Positions 1 through 9,223 of a DNA stretch of 64,000 nucleotides are shown piece after piece (the first letter of the stretch is position 1; each line of letters opens with the position of its first letter). The notes below the pieces were generated by a model. That model worked only from the letters and a program-made list of their open reading frames with translations. It made no database searches and was not told where the DNA came from. A program made the position numbers and the translations under genes. Source of the DNA: Sphingomonadales bacterium (GTDB lineage: Bacteria; Pseudomonadota; Alphaproteobacteria; Sphingomonadales; Sphingomonadaceae); NCBI GenBank assembly GCA_016704425.1, contig JADJAC010000008.1, positions 124,001 through 188,000 on the forward strand, in the 5' to 3' direction.

Positions 1-1047
1 CAACTTACGACCGGTTTTCAGGTGCGCGTTGGCGTACCTCTGACGGAATTCTGGTCGTTCGCCGGCCGTTACGGTCTGAGCCTGGATGACGTTACGCTGG
101 ACCGGCAGCAGTTCTTCTTCAACGGTCAATGCGACCCGCTCCTCGCGGGACGTTTCCTCTGCGATGCCATTGGCAAGCGCACGACATCGTCCGTGGGCTA
201 CAGCCTTGTATTCGACAACCTCAACAACCGGCTGCGGCCAAGCGCTGGGCAACGCGCCGTATTTAGCCAGGATTTTGCCGGACTTGGTGGCAGCGTCAAG
301 TATCTGCGCACGCGCTTTGATGCAGACAAATATTGGAAAGTCCTGGGCAATTTCATTTTCTCGGTCGGTTTTGAAGCCGGTTATGTCCTTCCGTTTGGCT
401 CGGATAGAGGGCCCGGTGTTGACAAGGTTCGTCTGACCGACCGGTTCTTCCTTGGCGAACCTGAAATGCGGGGATTTGACATTCGCGGTGTGGGGCCAAG
501 GGTCCAAAGGCAGCGGTATGATCTTGCCACAGCAACTCTAATCACCGATCGCAACCAAATTACAGATGATGCTTTGGGTGGTCGTGCCTATTACAAAGGC
601 CGTGTAGAGCTTGAAATTCCACTCGGGTCTGGTGCAAAAAGTCTGGGAATTCGCCCGTCCTTGTTCATGGATGTCGGCTCTGTCTTTGGCGTGCGGCGCC
701 CCAACCTTACGACCTTGGCCAATTTCACCGATCCGTCAGACAATCGAATCAAATTCCAATGTCGCAATTCGACGACGGGTGTGACGACATTTGCAACCCT
801 GCAGACACCATCGGCTCCACCCTCAGCTACCAACCAGTTTACGACTTGCCCCAATACCACGACGCCATTTGCTCCTTTCAATGAGAAGTTCCTGGGCGAC
901 TCGATCAAACCGCGCCTGTCGGTCGGTTTTGGCTTTAACTGGAAATCGCCATTTGGTCCGTTCAGGATCGATATAGCCAAGGCTCTGCTAAAGGAGCCTG
1001 GAGACGAAACGAAATTGTTCACATTCAACGTAGGAACCCAATTCTGA
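1..1047 (+). CDS. bamA: Outer-membrane assembly factor BamA, C-terminal part (5' end outside window)
   Basis: Central subunit of the BAM complex, which folds beta-barrel proteins into the outer membrane. The frame is open from base 1, so only the last 348 residues are present and the POTRA domains lie outside. What is seen is the membrane barrel: the conserved loop-6 RGF motif (MRGF, bases 466-477) and a C-terminal Phe after FNVGTQ, the usual outer-membrane protein signature. The stop shares one base with the next start (TGATG), implying co-transcription with the periplasmic chaperone gene. The neighbourhood bamA-skp-fabZ is the known alphaproteobacterial envelope cluster. Confidence 0.93.
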   Translation, partial: QLTTGFQVRVGVPLTEFWSFAGRYGLSLDDVTLDRQQFFFNGQCDPLLAGRFLCDAIGKRTTSSVGYSLVFDNLNNRLRPSAGQRAVFSQDFAGLGGSVKYLRTRFDADKYWKVLGNFIFSVGFEAGYVLPFGSDRGPGVDKVRLTDRFFLGEPEMRGFDIRGVGPRVQRQRYDLATATLITDRNQITDDALGGRAYYKGRVELEIPLGSGAKSLGIRPSLFMDVGSVFGVRRPNLTTLANFTDPSDNRIKFQCRNSTTGVTTFATLQTPSAPPSATNQFTTCPNTTTPFAPFNEKFLGDSIKPRLSVGFGFNWKSPFGPFRIDIAKALLKEPGDETKLFTFNVGTQF

Positions 1048-1688
1048 TGAAAACAATGCTCAAGGCTGCTCTTCTGGCAGCAACTCCCGTTCTCGCAGCG
1101 GTCACGTTTCCGGCGATGGCATCGGCTCAAGCTGTCAGCAATGTCGCGGTTGTCGATCTTGAAGAGGCGGTTTCCAAGTCGAATGCCTACAACACCGCCA
1201 TCAGCCAAATCAAAGTGACCTACAAGGCACAGATCGATGCGGCCGATGCACGCGCAAAGGCGTTGACCGCAGAGCTTCAGCCACTTGCTGCGGCTTATCA
1301 GGCGGCAGCCAAGGCGCCGAGTGCGGCGCAGAACCAGGCTGCTCTCCAGCAGCAACTGGCCACGCTGCAACAGCGTGAACAGGCGGCGAATGTTGAAGTC
1401 TCGAAACTGTCTGCGCCCGTAGCACTTGCCCGCGCCTATGCCATCGAGCAGATTCAGATGAAGCTTGAAGCTGCCGTGAATAGTGCGATGACCAAGAAGC
1501 GGATCAACGTTGTTCTGCAGCCGCAAGCCGTTATCAAGGTTCTGCCTGCCGCTGATATTACCAATGATGTGCTGGCCGAACTGAATGTGACAGTACCCAA
1601 TGTCAGCATCACGCCTCCCGCTGGCTGGCAGCCAGGCCAGGCAGGTGCTGCGCAGGCTCCCGCTCAACCTCGGCCGCAAGGCAGGTAA
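1047..1688 (+). CDS. skp: OmpH/Skp-family periplasmic chaperone
   Basis: Periplasmic chaperone that holds unfolded outer-membrane proteins for the BAM complex. The 213-residue product starts with a signal peptide (about residues 1-28, ending ASAQA), followed by the family opening NVAVVDLEEAV. A long Ala/Gln/Lys-rich helical region (about 55-145), predicted to form the coiled-coil tentacles, comes next. The C-terminus is Pro/Gln/Ala-rich and low-complexity. The ATG overlaps the bamA stop by one base. Longer than E. coli Skp (about 160 aa), as is common in sphingomonads. Confidence 0.88.
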   Translation: MKTMLKAALLAATPVLAAVTFPAMASAQAVSNVAVVDLEEAVSKSNAYNTAISQIKVTYKAQIDAADARAKALTAELQPLAAAYQAAAKAPSAAQNQAALQQQLATLQQREQAANVEVSKLSAPVALARAYAIEQIQMKLEAAVNSAMTKKRINVVLQPQAVIKVLPAADITNDVLAELNVTVPNVSITPPAGWQPGQAGAAQAPAQPRPQGR

Positions 1689-1696
1689 TTAACCCC

Positions 1697-2176
1697 GTGG
1701 AGAGCGTTGAACAGCAGGGAGTGCCGGCCATCGGTCCGCTCGATGTTCGAGCCGTGATGGCAGCATTGCCGCATCGCTACCCCATGCTTCTGGTCGACCG
1801 GGTCGAGGAGATCATCCCTGACCGGTCGATCGTGGCAATCAAAGCGGTGTCGATCAACGAAGGTTTTTTCAACGGCCATTTCCCCGGGCGGCCAATCATG
1901 CCGGGTGTGCTGATTGTCGAGGCTCTTGCGCAGGCGGCCGGCGTTCTTGCCGTCGAAAGCCTTGGCCTCGCCGGTTCCGGAAAGCTTGTCTACTTCATGG
2001 CAATCGAAGGCGCGAAGTTTCGTACACCGGTCGAGCCAGGTTGCCTGTTGCGGCTTGAGGTCGAATTTGTGCAGAAGCGCTCGAGCGTTTGCAAGTTCTC
2101 GGGACGCGCACTCGTTGATGGCAAGGTCGCTGCTGAGGCAAATTTCACTGCAATGATTGCCGACCCGCCGGCTTGA
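1697..2176 (+). CDS. fabZ: 3-hydroxyacyl-ACP dehydratase FabZ
   Basis: Dehydrates 3-hydroxyacyl-ACP to trans-2-enoyl-ACP in fatty-acid elongation (cytosolic hotdog fold). 159 residues. The active-site segment HFPGRPIMPG (residues 61-70, His61) with Glu75 in VEALAQAAG is intact, as is the N-terminal LPHRYPMLLVDRV. The chosen start is GTG at 1697, eight bases after the skp stop; an internal ATG at 1757 would remove residues before the conserved LPHRYP block by little, so the GTG is preferred but not proven. Same transcription unit as bamA and skp. Confidence 0.93.
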   Translation: MESVEQQGVPAIGPLDVRAVMAALPHRYPMLLVDRVEEIIPDRSIVAIKAVSINEGFFNGHFPGRPIMPGVLIVEALAQAAGVLAVESLGLAGSGKLVYFMAIEGAKFRTPVEPGCLLRLEVEFVQKRSSVCKFSGRALVDGKVAAEANFTAMIADPPA

Positions 2177-2263
2177 TGCTTGCCCTTTGCGGGCAAAGCC
2201 GCTATCGGCGCCGCTTCGCATCCCCGGCTGGTCGGAAACCAGCCAAAAACCGGAGCAATATCA

Positions 2264-2494
2264 GTGAAAAAAGACATTCATCCCGATTATCATATGATCA
2301 AGGTCCAGATGACCGATGGCACCGTGTTCGAGACGCGTTCGACCTGGGGCAAGGAAGGCGACCTGATGACGCTTGATATTGATCCGCTCGCACACCCTGC
2401 ATGGACAGGCGGTCGTGGCCAAATGCTCGATACGGGCGGTCAGGTTGCGCGCTTCAACAAGCGTTTTGGCGGATTGACCCTCAAAAAGGGTTAA
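2264..2494 (+). CDS. rpmE: 50S ribosomal protein L31
   Basis: Large-subunit ribosomal protein L31, 76 residues. Recognised from the N-terminal MKKDIHPDYH and the WTGGRGQMLDTGGQVARFNKRF tail blocks. The Cys residues of the zinc-binding type are absent, so this is the zinc-independent form. The frame is open further upstream (to 2180), but the start is the GTG at 2264: a GGAG ribosome-binding site lies at 2252-2255 and the family begins exactly here. A strong intrinsic terminator follows at 2512-2541. Confidence 0.92.
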   Translation: MKKDIHPDYHMIKVQMTDGTVFETRSTWGKEGDLMTLDIDPLAHPAWTGGRGQMLDTGGQVARFNKRFGGLTLKKG

Positions 2495-2511
2495 GCAGAT
2501 CAAAGCGCAAC

Positions 2512-2541
2512 AAAAAGCCGCCGGAAACGGCGGCTTTTTTT
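2512..2541 (+). terminator. Rho-independent terminator after rpmE
   Basis: Perfect 7-bp stem GCCGCCG (2517-2523) / CGGCGGC (2528-2534), GAAA loop, followed by seven T (2535-2541). An A5 run precedes the stem, so it may also act on the convergent fdxA transcript. Confidence 0.88.
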
Positions 2542-2568
2542 ATGCTGCCAATGGTCGCAGAGAGGAAA

Positions 2569-2907
2569 TCAATCACCCTGTCCCGGTTCGGGGGAGAAGT
2601 ATTTGTCATACTTCCCTTCCTCGCCCTTGTGCTCGTCAGCATCAGCGGGCGCCTCGCGGCTTTTGGTGATGTTTGGCCAGGACGCTGAAAAATTGTTGTT
2701 CAGCTCAAGCCATTGCTCGAGGCCGCTTTCCGTATCGGGGAGAATGGCTTCAGCGGGGCATTCAGGTTCACAAACGCCGCAATCAATGCACTCGCTAGGA
2801 TTTATGACGAGCATATTCTCGCCTTCATAAAAACAGTCTACCGGGCAGACTTCGACACAATCCATGTATTTGCACTTGATGCAGGCCTCGGTCACCACAT
2901 AGGTCAT
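2569..2907 (-). CDS. fdxA: Seven-iron ferredoxin FdxA
   Basis: Small electron carrier with one [3Fe-4S] and one [4Fe-4S] cluster, 112 residues. Cys9, 17 and 50 fit the 3Fe cluster ligands and Cys21, 40, 43 and 46 the 4Fe ligands, with extra Cys12 and Cys25; this spacing matches Azotobacter ferredoxin I offset by one. The long C-terminal tail after residue 60 is typical of the FdxA type. The ATG at 2907 (MTYVVTEAC) is chosen; ten upstream in-frame residues have no family match. Downstream of the S4 and helicase genes in the same direction. Confidence 0.92.
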   Translation of the reverse strand: MTYVVTEACIKCKYMDCVEVCPVDCFYEGENMLVINPSECIDCGVCEPECPAEAILPDTESGLEQWLELNNNFSASWPNITKSREAPADADEHKGEEGKYDKYFSPEPGQGD

Positions 2908-2945
2908 TGTGTTCTCTCCGCGATTAGTACGGATCATGCCTAGAA

Positions 2946-3224
2946 TCAGCGATAGCCCACGTCAATTGGCTCTGGTGCGATCAGGTCTTCATAGCAAGCT
3001 TGCGCTTCGGCTGCCGGACCGCGCCGTGCCGGGATTCCGAGAACGCGGATCGCACGGAAGCGATTGTGCTTCATCAAGGCAATTGTCTGGCCGACCTTGA
3101 CTTCAACATGTGTCGACATGACAGGCTTGCCGTCTATGCGCATCCCGCCACCCTGAATCAGGGCCACCGATTTGGCGCGACTCTTCGCAAACCGGGCGAA
3201 ATAGAGAAACTTGTCCAGCCTCAG
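2946..3224 (-). CDS. RNA-binding S4 domain protein (HslR-like), unusual start
   Basis: Small RNA-binding protein of the HslR/Hsp15 type, thought to bind ribosomal RNA on stalled 50S subunits. The S4 fold is clear: RLDKFLYFARFAKSRA, then LIQGGGMRIDGKPV and VGQTIALM. Homology begins one residue after a CTG at 3224-3222 which overlaps the helicase stop as CTGA, exactly where many genomes have ATGA. No ATG, GTG or TTG occurs close by; the nearest canonical in-frame ATG is at 3341, inside the helicase gene and preceded by no S4 similarity. Start therefore uncertain: CTG giving 92 residues, or 3341 giving 131. Confidence 0.75.
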   Translation of the reverse strand: MRLDKFLYFARFAKSRAKSVALIQGGGMRIDGKPVMSTHVEVKVGQTIALMKHNRFRAIRVLGIPARRGPAAEAQACYEDLIAPEPIDVGYR

Positions 3225-5731
3225 TTTGCGTCCCTTTTCATCCAGCCACGCAGGGCAGCAAAACTGGGATTGGACTTGGCCTCCTGTGGCTTTCGCCTGC
3301 GTCGGCCGTTCCAGCGCCAAAGTTCCGGATTGCCCTTGCACGCAGGCAAAAAGCCAAGTGCGCGGAATATGCGCCCGAGAGTGGCTTGGCCGACGCCAAG
3401 CTGGACCGCAATTTGCGTATCCGGGAGAAAGGCGCCCTTGCCATCGCGCTGATCGTGCAGGGCTCGAGCAATGCGTTCGACAAGGTCAATGCGCACCATT
3501 TGGTTTCCAAAGTCACGATATCCGGCTTCGCGCGCACTGGCCGCCAATTCGGCCGATGGTTGGTCGAGTAACGTGAGGCCTGGCATAGGCAGGGGAGGCA
3601 TGGGCAAATCGCGATTCACGGAGAGCAGGGCCAAGCGAAGCCGTGTCGCTTCCGGTTTGAGCAGACCATTGTGAAACACGTCAAGCGCACCAATGACAAT
3701 TCCCGCCTGCCGAAGGCGGCGCCTGTCCTGCGGGGGCAACGACTCGAGGCTGGCATCAAGAGCAGCCCGCATGCAGTGACCCGCTGTGCTGATCAGAGAT
3801 GCAAGAATCGCGCGAATGGCGGCAGGCATTTCGGGGTCCCTCGAAAGCCGCTTGAATTGGTGCAGGGGAGCAAGGCGTGTCTGGATGAAGTTTTGAAACC
3901 AATTCTCAAGTCGCAGCAGCACCTTTGCGCGCAATTCGGCTGGAAGTCTGGCCAGGGCAGGGTGCGGCACAATGGCCGGCGCCAGCAATGTGCGTCCCCG
4001 TTGAAGCCGCGCGGCTTCTGTGCCCTTCCAGATGATTGTGACCGGCTTGCCGGACAATGTGGACAATGTGAAATCGCGGTCTGCTCCGCCGACGAGCAAC
4101 TGCGCACGGCGTTCGATCTCGCCCGGCAATCGCCTTTCGATTGCGGCGGCAAAGCGCTTTCGATCTTCGAGCCGTGTTGCGTGATCAATCCGCAAATCAA
4201 AGCCGTCGAGCGTCCCAAGCGGTTCGTCTTCGACGGTGATTGGTCCTGTATCGGCAAAACGCACATCAAGACTGGATGCGTCGCCGGCCATGCTTCTGAC
4301 AAGCAATGTGGTGCGCCGGTCAACAAAGCGCTGGGTCAATTTTTCATGAAGCGCATCGGAAAGCCGTTGCTCAAGGGCACGGGCCCTTTCGGCCCAATGC
4401 TCAGCTTCTGCAAGCCAATCGCGGCGCTGCGAGGCATAGGCCCATGTCCGTACGGCGGCGATCCTGCCGGTCAGAGCAGTGATGTCGCCCTGCACGGTAT
4501 CGAGCCGCGCCAGCTCTGAAGCCATGACGTCAGCGGGAATGAATCCAGAGCCAGTCTCAAGATACCGGAATATCTGCATGACCTGTCGAGCATGGAATTC
4601 CACCCCCAAATGCCGGAAGTCCGGTAGGCCGCACACTTCCCAAAGCCGGGCAACGCGACGCGGCGTTCGGACCAACTCGCGAATCTCGCCATCTTCGCTG
4701 AGCCTTTTCAGGACGGCCAGATCAATAGCTTCCGGGGCAGCTCGGAGGCTTTGATGATCGGGCTGCGCTTCCAATGAAGCGATGAGCGTGTCGATGCTGG
4801 CCAAGTCCGGATCGGCTTCGCGCCAATAAAGGTGATCAAGTGGTGCGAAACGGTGGTTCTCTATGCGATCAATTTCAATTTCGGTGAAGTCTGGCTGGCG
4901 CGCGCCGCCCGCCAGCACCCCGAAGGTCCCGTCTCGCTGATGACGCCCAGCCCGCCCGGCGATTTGTGCCATTTCAGAAGTGTAGAGACGCCTCTGGCGC
5001 TTTCCATCGAATTTTGAGAGGCTGGCAAAGGCAATATGGCCAAGGTCGAGATTAAGCCCCATCCCGATGGCATCTGTCGCAACAAGATAGTCGACTTCCC
5101 CAGACTCAAACATTGCAACCTGGGCGTTGCGAGTGCGGGGCGAAAGCGCGCCCATGACCACCGCGGATCCGCCGCGCGTTCGGCGGATCATCTCGGCAAT
5201 CCCATACACTTCTTCTGCCGAGAAAGCCACAATGGCAGATCGTGAGGGCAGCCGGGACAGCTTCTTGGGGCCCGCATAGCTAAGGCTGGAAAAGCGCGGA
5301 CGGTTGATAATTTCGGCTTCCGGGAGAAGCGCCCGGATCAGCGGAGCGAGCGTCGCCGCACCGAGAATCATTGTTTCCTCGCGCCCTCGCACATTGAGGA
5401 CCCGGTCAGTGAAGACATGCCCGCGTTCAGGATCGGATCCGAGCTGCGCTTCGTCGATTGCGACGAAGGCCACATCACGCTCCATTGGCATGGATTCGAC
5501 GGTGCAGATCAGCCACCTTGCTTGCGGCGGTAGAATCTTCTCCTCTCCAGTGATCAGCCCAACGGTTGAGTTACCCTTGATTGCTCTGACGCGGTCATAA
5601 ACTTCTCGCGCCAACAGGCGCAGTGGAAAACCCATCATCCCGCTTGAATGAGCGCAAAGGCGTTCGATCGCGAGGTGGGTCTTGCCCGTGTTGGTTGGCC
5701 CCAGAACCGCTTTGACCGAAGGATCTGACAT
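3221..5731 (-). CDS. SUV3-like DEAD/DEAH-box helicase
   Basis: ATP-dependent RNA/DNA helicase of the mitochondrial SUV3 family, probably acting in RNA turnover. The 836-residue product has Walker A GPTNTGKT (residues 11-18), the Walker B variant DEAQ (93-96), the motif-III-like LGAAT, and the motif VI region QIAGRAGRHQ. The long C-terminal half carries the extension typical of alphaproteobacterial members. ATG at 5731 is preferred to 5797 because MSDPSVKAVLGPTNTGKT matches the family start. It overlaps the S4 gene at its 3' end; helicase/S4/fdxA is a conserved alphaproteobacterial order. Divergent from the M23 peptidase gene across a 196-base promoter region. Confidence 0.88.
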   Translation of the reverse strand: MSDPSVKAVLGPTNTGKTHLAIERLCAHSSGMMGFPLRLLAREVYDRVRAIKGNSTVGLITGEEKILPPQARWLICTVESMPMERDVAFVAIDEAQLGSDPERGHVFTDRVLNVRGREETMILGAATLAPLIRALLPEAEIINRPRFSSLSYAGPKKLSRLPSRSAIVAFSAEEVYGIAEMIRRTRGGSAVVMGALSPRTRNAQVAMFESGEVDYLVATDAIGMGLNLDLGHIAFASLSKFDGKRQRRLYTSEMAQIAGRAGRHQRDGTFGVLAGGARQPDFTEIEIDRIENHRFAPLDHLYWREADPDLASIDTLIASLEAQPDHQSLRAAPEAIDLAVLKRLSEDGEIRELVRTPRRVARLWEVCGLPDFRHLGVEFHARQVMQIFRYLETGSGFIPADVMASELARLDTVQGDITALTGRIAAVRTWAYASQRRDWLAEAEHWAERARALEQRLSDALHEKLTQRFVDRRTTLLVRSMAGDASSLDVRFADTGPITVEDEPLGTLDGFDLRIDHATRLEDRKRFAAAIERRLPGEIERRAQLLVGGADRDFTLSTLSGKPVTIIWKGTEAARLQRGRTLLAPAIVPHPALARLPAELRAKVLLRLENWFQNFIQTRLAPLHQFKRLSRDPEMPAAIRAILASLISTAGHCMRAALDASLESLPPQDRRRLRQAGIVIGALDVFHNGLLKPEATRLRLALLSVNRDLPMPPLPMPGLTLLDQPSAELAASAREAGYRDFGNQMVRIDLVERIARALHDQRDGKGAFLPDTQIAVQLGVGQATLGRIFRALGFLPACKGNPELWRWNGRRRRKPQEAKSNPSFAALRGWMKRDAN

Positions 5732-5927
5732 GAACCAAACATTGGATGCTTGAGCGATTCCCGCAAGGGGAAGAATCGCAGGACAGGGGATTCGCACGAT
5801 TCAACGCAAATTTCGCAGAAAAGTCCGGCTCTTAGTTTGACATTAACCATCTTGGGCCAGAAACACCCGCGACGCGTCGGCGAAATGGCCGCAAAGTCTC
5901 ACAACGGGGTCAAGGGGGCGATAGCCT

Positions 5928-7448
5928 TTGTTTCAGCGAAGCGAGCACGGATATGGCCAAGCAGGCCTGACGCTTACGCTCAATGCCTCGCATGCATTGC
6001 CAACGCCGCGTACTGGTTGGCGCGGGCTGATCGATCGATGGGCTGAATATGCTGGCCGGCTCGAATGGGTTCCGGACCTTGGGGCCAATGTTGGCTCTCC
6101 TAGCTGGTTTCGAGGACTCTTGACCTGCACAGCGTTGTGTCTGCTGCCCATTCTGTTTCTGCCTGAAGTGCGCCCCTTGCCAGTGGCGGTGCCGGCTCCG
6201 GCGGACAATCAAGCATGGGAGGAAATACGGGCCCAGACGATCGCACCAGCCGCCTGGGGCAGTGATACGGGCAAACATATGGCCGCAACCGACGCCGTGG
6301 CTGCCTTGGCGAATGCTCCAGAACGCCCGACTCTCGAGTTGACGGCATCGCTCGGGCAAGGTGATGGATTTGCTCGCGTCCTAGAACGAGCCGGCGTCGG
6401 AGAGGGTGAGGCCCATCACGTGGCCAACCTTGTTTCCGGCGCAACGAACCTTGGCGATTTAAAACCTGGAACTCAGATCAAACTGATGCTTGGCCGTCGC
6501 ACCAATCGCAATGTTGCACGGCCGCTCGACTTTCTTGCCTTTCGCGCGCGGCTCGATCTCGGGCTTGTCTTGAAACGCGAAGGTTCAGGATTGGTTTTGC
6601 AACGTCTGCCGATTGCCGTGGATCGGACCCCGATGCGTATTCAGGGGCAAGTCGGAGACAGTCTCTATCGCTCGGCACGGGCAGCCGGCGTGCCCGCTCG
6701 AGCGGTAGAATCGTATATCCGCGCAATTGCTTCAAAGCTTTCGCTTGGAAGCGATGTAAATGCCGATGCCCGGTTTGATCTAATCGTTGAGCATGCCCGG
6801 GCGGCAACCGGTGAAACCGAGGTTGGAAAATTGCTGTATGCCGGCCTTTACCGCGGATCGCGCAGGACGCAGCTTCTTCAATGGAATGTCGGCGGCCGCA
6901 GCGATTGGTATGAAGCGTCAGGTGTCGGCCAAAGCCGCGGCGGAGGATTCGCCCAACCCGTGGCCTACGCCCGGATTAGTTCGGGCTTCGGCATGCGCTT
7001 TCATCCGCTTCTTGGTTATACCCGACTGCACCGTGGCGTGGATTACGCAGCTCCTTACGGGGCGCCAATTCGCGCAGTCAGCGACGGATTGGTTGCCAAT
7101 GCCGGCTGGGCGGGGGGATATGGCAACCAGGTTCGGATCTCGCACAGCAATATGTTGGGGACAAGCTATTCCCACATGAGCCGGATCGTTGTCAGTCCTG
7201 GCACCCGCGTGTTTCAAGGGCAAGTGATCGGATATGTCGGTTCGACAGGACTTTCGACAGGGCCGCACTTGCATTTCGAAGCTTATCGGTCGGGGCAAGT
7301 CGTAAACCCGACTAAAATCAGTTTTGCATCGACCTCTATGCTGAGCGGAAACGAACTGGCGCAGTTCCGGGCAAAGCTTTCTGCGCTGCTCCGTCTGCCA
7401 GTAAATGGCAGCGATGCAGTCTCACGCCCGATTGCTGAGGCCAGATAG
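5928..7448 (+). CDS. M23 family metallopeptidase (LytM-type, membrane-anchored)
   Basis: Predicted zinc endopeptidase or amidase activator acting on peptidoglycan in the periplasm. 506 residues. One membrane segment at about 62-80, then a 250-residue region containing OapA/LysM-like features, and a C-terminal M23 domain: HRGVD gives His368 and Asp372, HLHFE gives His447 and His449, so all zinc/catalytic ligands are present. The start is a TTG at 5928 with a G-rich Shine-Dalgarno-like run (GGGGGCG, from 5913); no better start lies upstream. Alone on its strand, just before tRNA-Thr. Confidence 0.85.
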   Translation: MFQRSEHGYGQAGLTLTLNASHALPTPRTGWRGLIDRWAEYAGRLEWVPDLGANVGSPSWFRGLLTCTALCLLPILFLPEVRPLPVAVPAPADNQAWEEIRAQTIAPAAWGSDTGKHMAATDAVAALANAPERPTLELTASLGQGDGFARVLERAGVGEGEAHHVANLVSGATNLGDLKPGTQIKLMLGRRTNRNVARPLDFLAFRARLDLGLVLKREGSGLVLQRLPIAVDRTPMRIQGQVGDSLYRSARAAGVPARAVESYIRAIASKLSLGSDVNADARFDLIVEHARAATGETEVGKLLYAGLYRGSRRTQLLQWNVGGRSDWYEASGVGQSRGGGFAQPVAYARISSGFGMRFHPLLGYTRLHRGVDYAAPYGAPIRAVSDGLVANAGWAGGYGNQVRISHSNMLGTSYSHMSRIVVSPGTRVFQGQVIGYVGSTGLSTGPHLHFEAYRSGQVVNPTKISFASTSMLSGNELAQFRAKLSALLRLPVNGSDAVSRPIAEAR

Positions 7449-7509
7449 AATTTTTGCATCTACAGGGGCTGGACGTTGGCCCGCAATTCGCGCAAATGGC
7501 GCTCCGAAT

Positions 7510-7585
<76 letters not shown>

Positions 7586-7680
7586 CAACCAAGATAAGTT
7601 GAACGAAAAGCTCGATGGCACGCAAGGCCAAGTAAAAAGGGTCGTTTGTGCTGCGTCAAATTGCGTGCAGAGGATGCAAA

Positions 7681-9186
7681 ATGCCTGAAAACATTGTTGA
7701 GCTCTTCTTTTCGCGCCAGCAGGCTCATGCAGACAAGCCTGCGTTGGTATGGAATGACGAAGTGGTTTGTACCTTTGGCGAACTGCCAAGCCATGTCGGA
7801 CGATATCGCGCAGCCCTGGCTCAGCTGGGCGTCGCACGCGGCGATCGGGTCATGATCAAGACCGAAAGCTCTCCGGCATTTGTCTTCACCTACCTTGCGG
7901 TTCTGGCGGCTGGCGCGATCTTCGTGCCAACGAATGCCGCATATACTGCGGCTGAAGCGGCACTTCTGATAGAAGATGCCGATCCGGTGCTCTTGATTCA
8001 TTCGGAAAAAACCGCAGTTCCGCCGATTGGCAGCGATCTTGTAGCGCGCGCGACGCTCAATCCTGATGGCGGTGGCTCCCTGACTGAGCTTGCCGGAACG
8101 CTCAATCCCGACCTTGGCATCGAAGAGATGGCTACAGACGATCTTGCCGCAATCCTCTTCACCTCAGGCACAACCGGTCGACCGAAAGGCGCCATGCTGA
8201 CGCACGGCAATCTGGGCAGCAATGTTTCTGCGCTCCATCAGGCCTGGCATTTTTCCAGTGAGGACGTGATTCTTCACTCCCTGCCGCTGTTTCACGCGCA
8301 CGGTTTGTTCGTGGCCCTTCACCTCGGGCTTTACAGCGCAGCTACATTGCGCATGCTTGCAAGATTCGACGCCGCGAAAGTGATTGCGGGATTGAGTCAT
8401 GCCAGTGTGTTCATGGGGGTTCCCACCTTCTACAGTCGGCTGTTGGAGAATCCTGGCTTTGGCCGTGATGCATGTTCCGGAATCCGGCTGTTCATCAGTG
8501 GCTCGGCACCGCTTTTGCCCTCTGTTTTTGGGGCCTTTGAAGAACGCACTGGGCACCGCATTCTTGAACGCTACGGGATGACAGAAACTGTCATGATAAC
8601 CTCTAATCCCTACGAGCAAGCAGGCCGGATTGCAGGGACGGTCGGCTATCCATTGCCAGGTGTGAACGTCCGTATCGTAAGCGCCGACCGCGCGGAACTG
8701 CCTGTTGGCGAGATCGGCGAAATTGAAATGGCCGGACCCAATCTATGTGCCGGATATTGGCGGCGCGTCTCCGCAACGGCCGAAAGTTTCTATCCGGATG
8801 GCTTCTTTCGCACCGGCGATACTGGCTTCAAGGATGATAGCGGTCGCATCACGATTGCCGGGCGATCGAAGGATCTGATCATTTCGGGCGGTTATAATGT
8901 CTACCCAGCAGAGATTGAGATGCTGCTCGCCCAAGTCGATGGCGTGCAAGATGTCGCCGTATTTGGAGTGCCACACCCGGATTTCGGCGAAGCAGTCATG
9001 GCAGCGGTGACGACCGACCGCGACAAGTTTGATCCTCAAGTCATGCAGACTTTGATTTCAGATAAACTCGCCAAATTCAAACAGCCCAAGGCAGTTCACG
9101 TCCTGGACGAGTTTCCACGTAACGCAATGGGAAAGATCCTCAAGAACGAGCTGCGCGAGGCATACCGCAATAGTTTCGTGCAATAA
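7681..9186 (+). CDS. matB: Malonyl-CoA synthetase (MatB-like acyl-CoA ligase)
   Basis: Adenylate-forming ligase predicted to make malonyl-CoA from malonate, CoA and ATP. 501 residues. P-loop TSGTTGRPKG (161-170), YGMTE (298-302), the GYNVYPAEIE core motif, and the C-terminal catalytic Lys485 in NAMGKILK are all present. MatB-type features include the FHAHGLFVALH segment, GVPTFYSRLL and GHRILERYGMTE. ATG at 7681 has an AGAGG ribosome-binding site at 7669-7673; an upstream in-frame GTG (7648) is rejected. Other short-chain acyl-CoA ligases are the alternative. The disrupted LysR regulator gene is convergent with it. Confidence 0.85.
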   Translation: MPENIVELFFSRQQAHADKPALVWNDEVVCTFGELPSHVGRYRAALAQLGVARGDRVMIKTESSPAFVFTYLAVLAAGAIFVPTNAAYTAAEAALLIEDADPVLLIHSEKTAVPPIGSDLVARATLNPDGGGSLTELAGTLNPDLGIEEMATDDLAAILFTSGTTGRPKGAMLTHGNLGSNVSALHQAWHFSSEDVILHSLPLFHAHGLFVALHLGLYSAATLRMLARFDAAKVIAGLSHASVFMGVPTFYSRLLENPGFGRDACSGIRLFISGSAPLLPSVFGAFEERTGHRILERYGMTETVMITSNPYEQAGRIAGTVGYPLPGVNVRIVSADRAELPVGEIGEIEMAGPNLCAGYWRRVSATAESFYPDGFFRTGDTGFKDDSGRITIAGRSKDLIISGGYNVYPAEIEMLLAQVDGVQDVAVFGVPHPDFGEAVMAAVTTDRDKFDPQVMQTLISDKLAKFKQPKAVHVLDEFPRNAMGKILKNELREAYRNSFVQ

Positions 9187-9223
9187 GCAGCGATGCCACT
9201 TGGCCTTCCGCGCTGCCTATAAT

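Noticed and set aside
591..1679. 362-codon minus-strand frame across bamA and skp
   Set aside because: Shadow of two well-supported genes; composition not protein-like.
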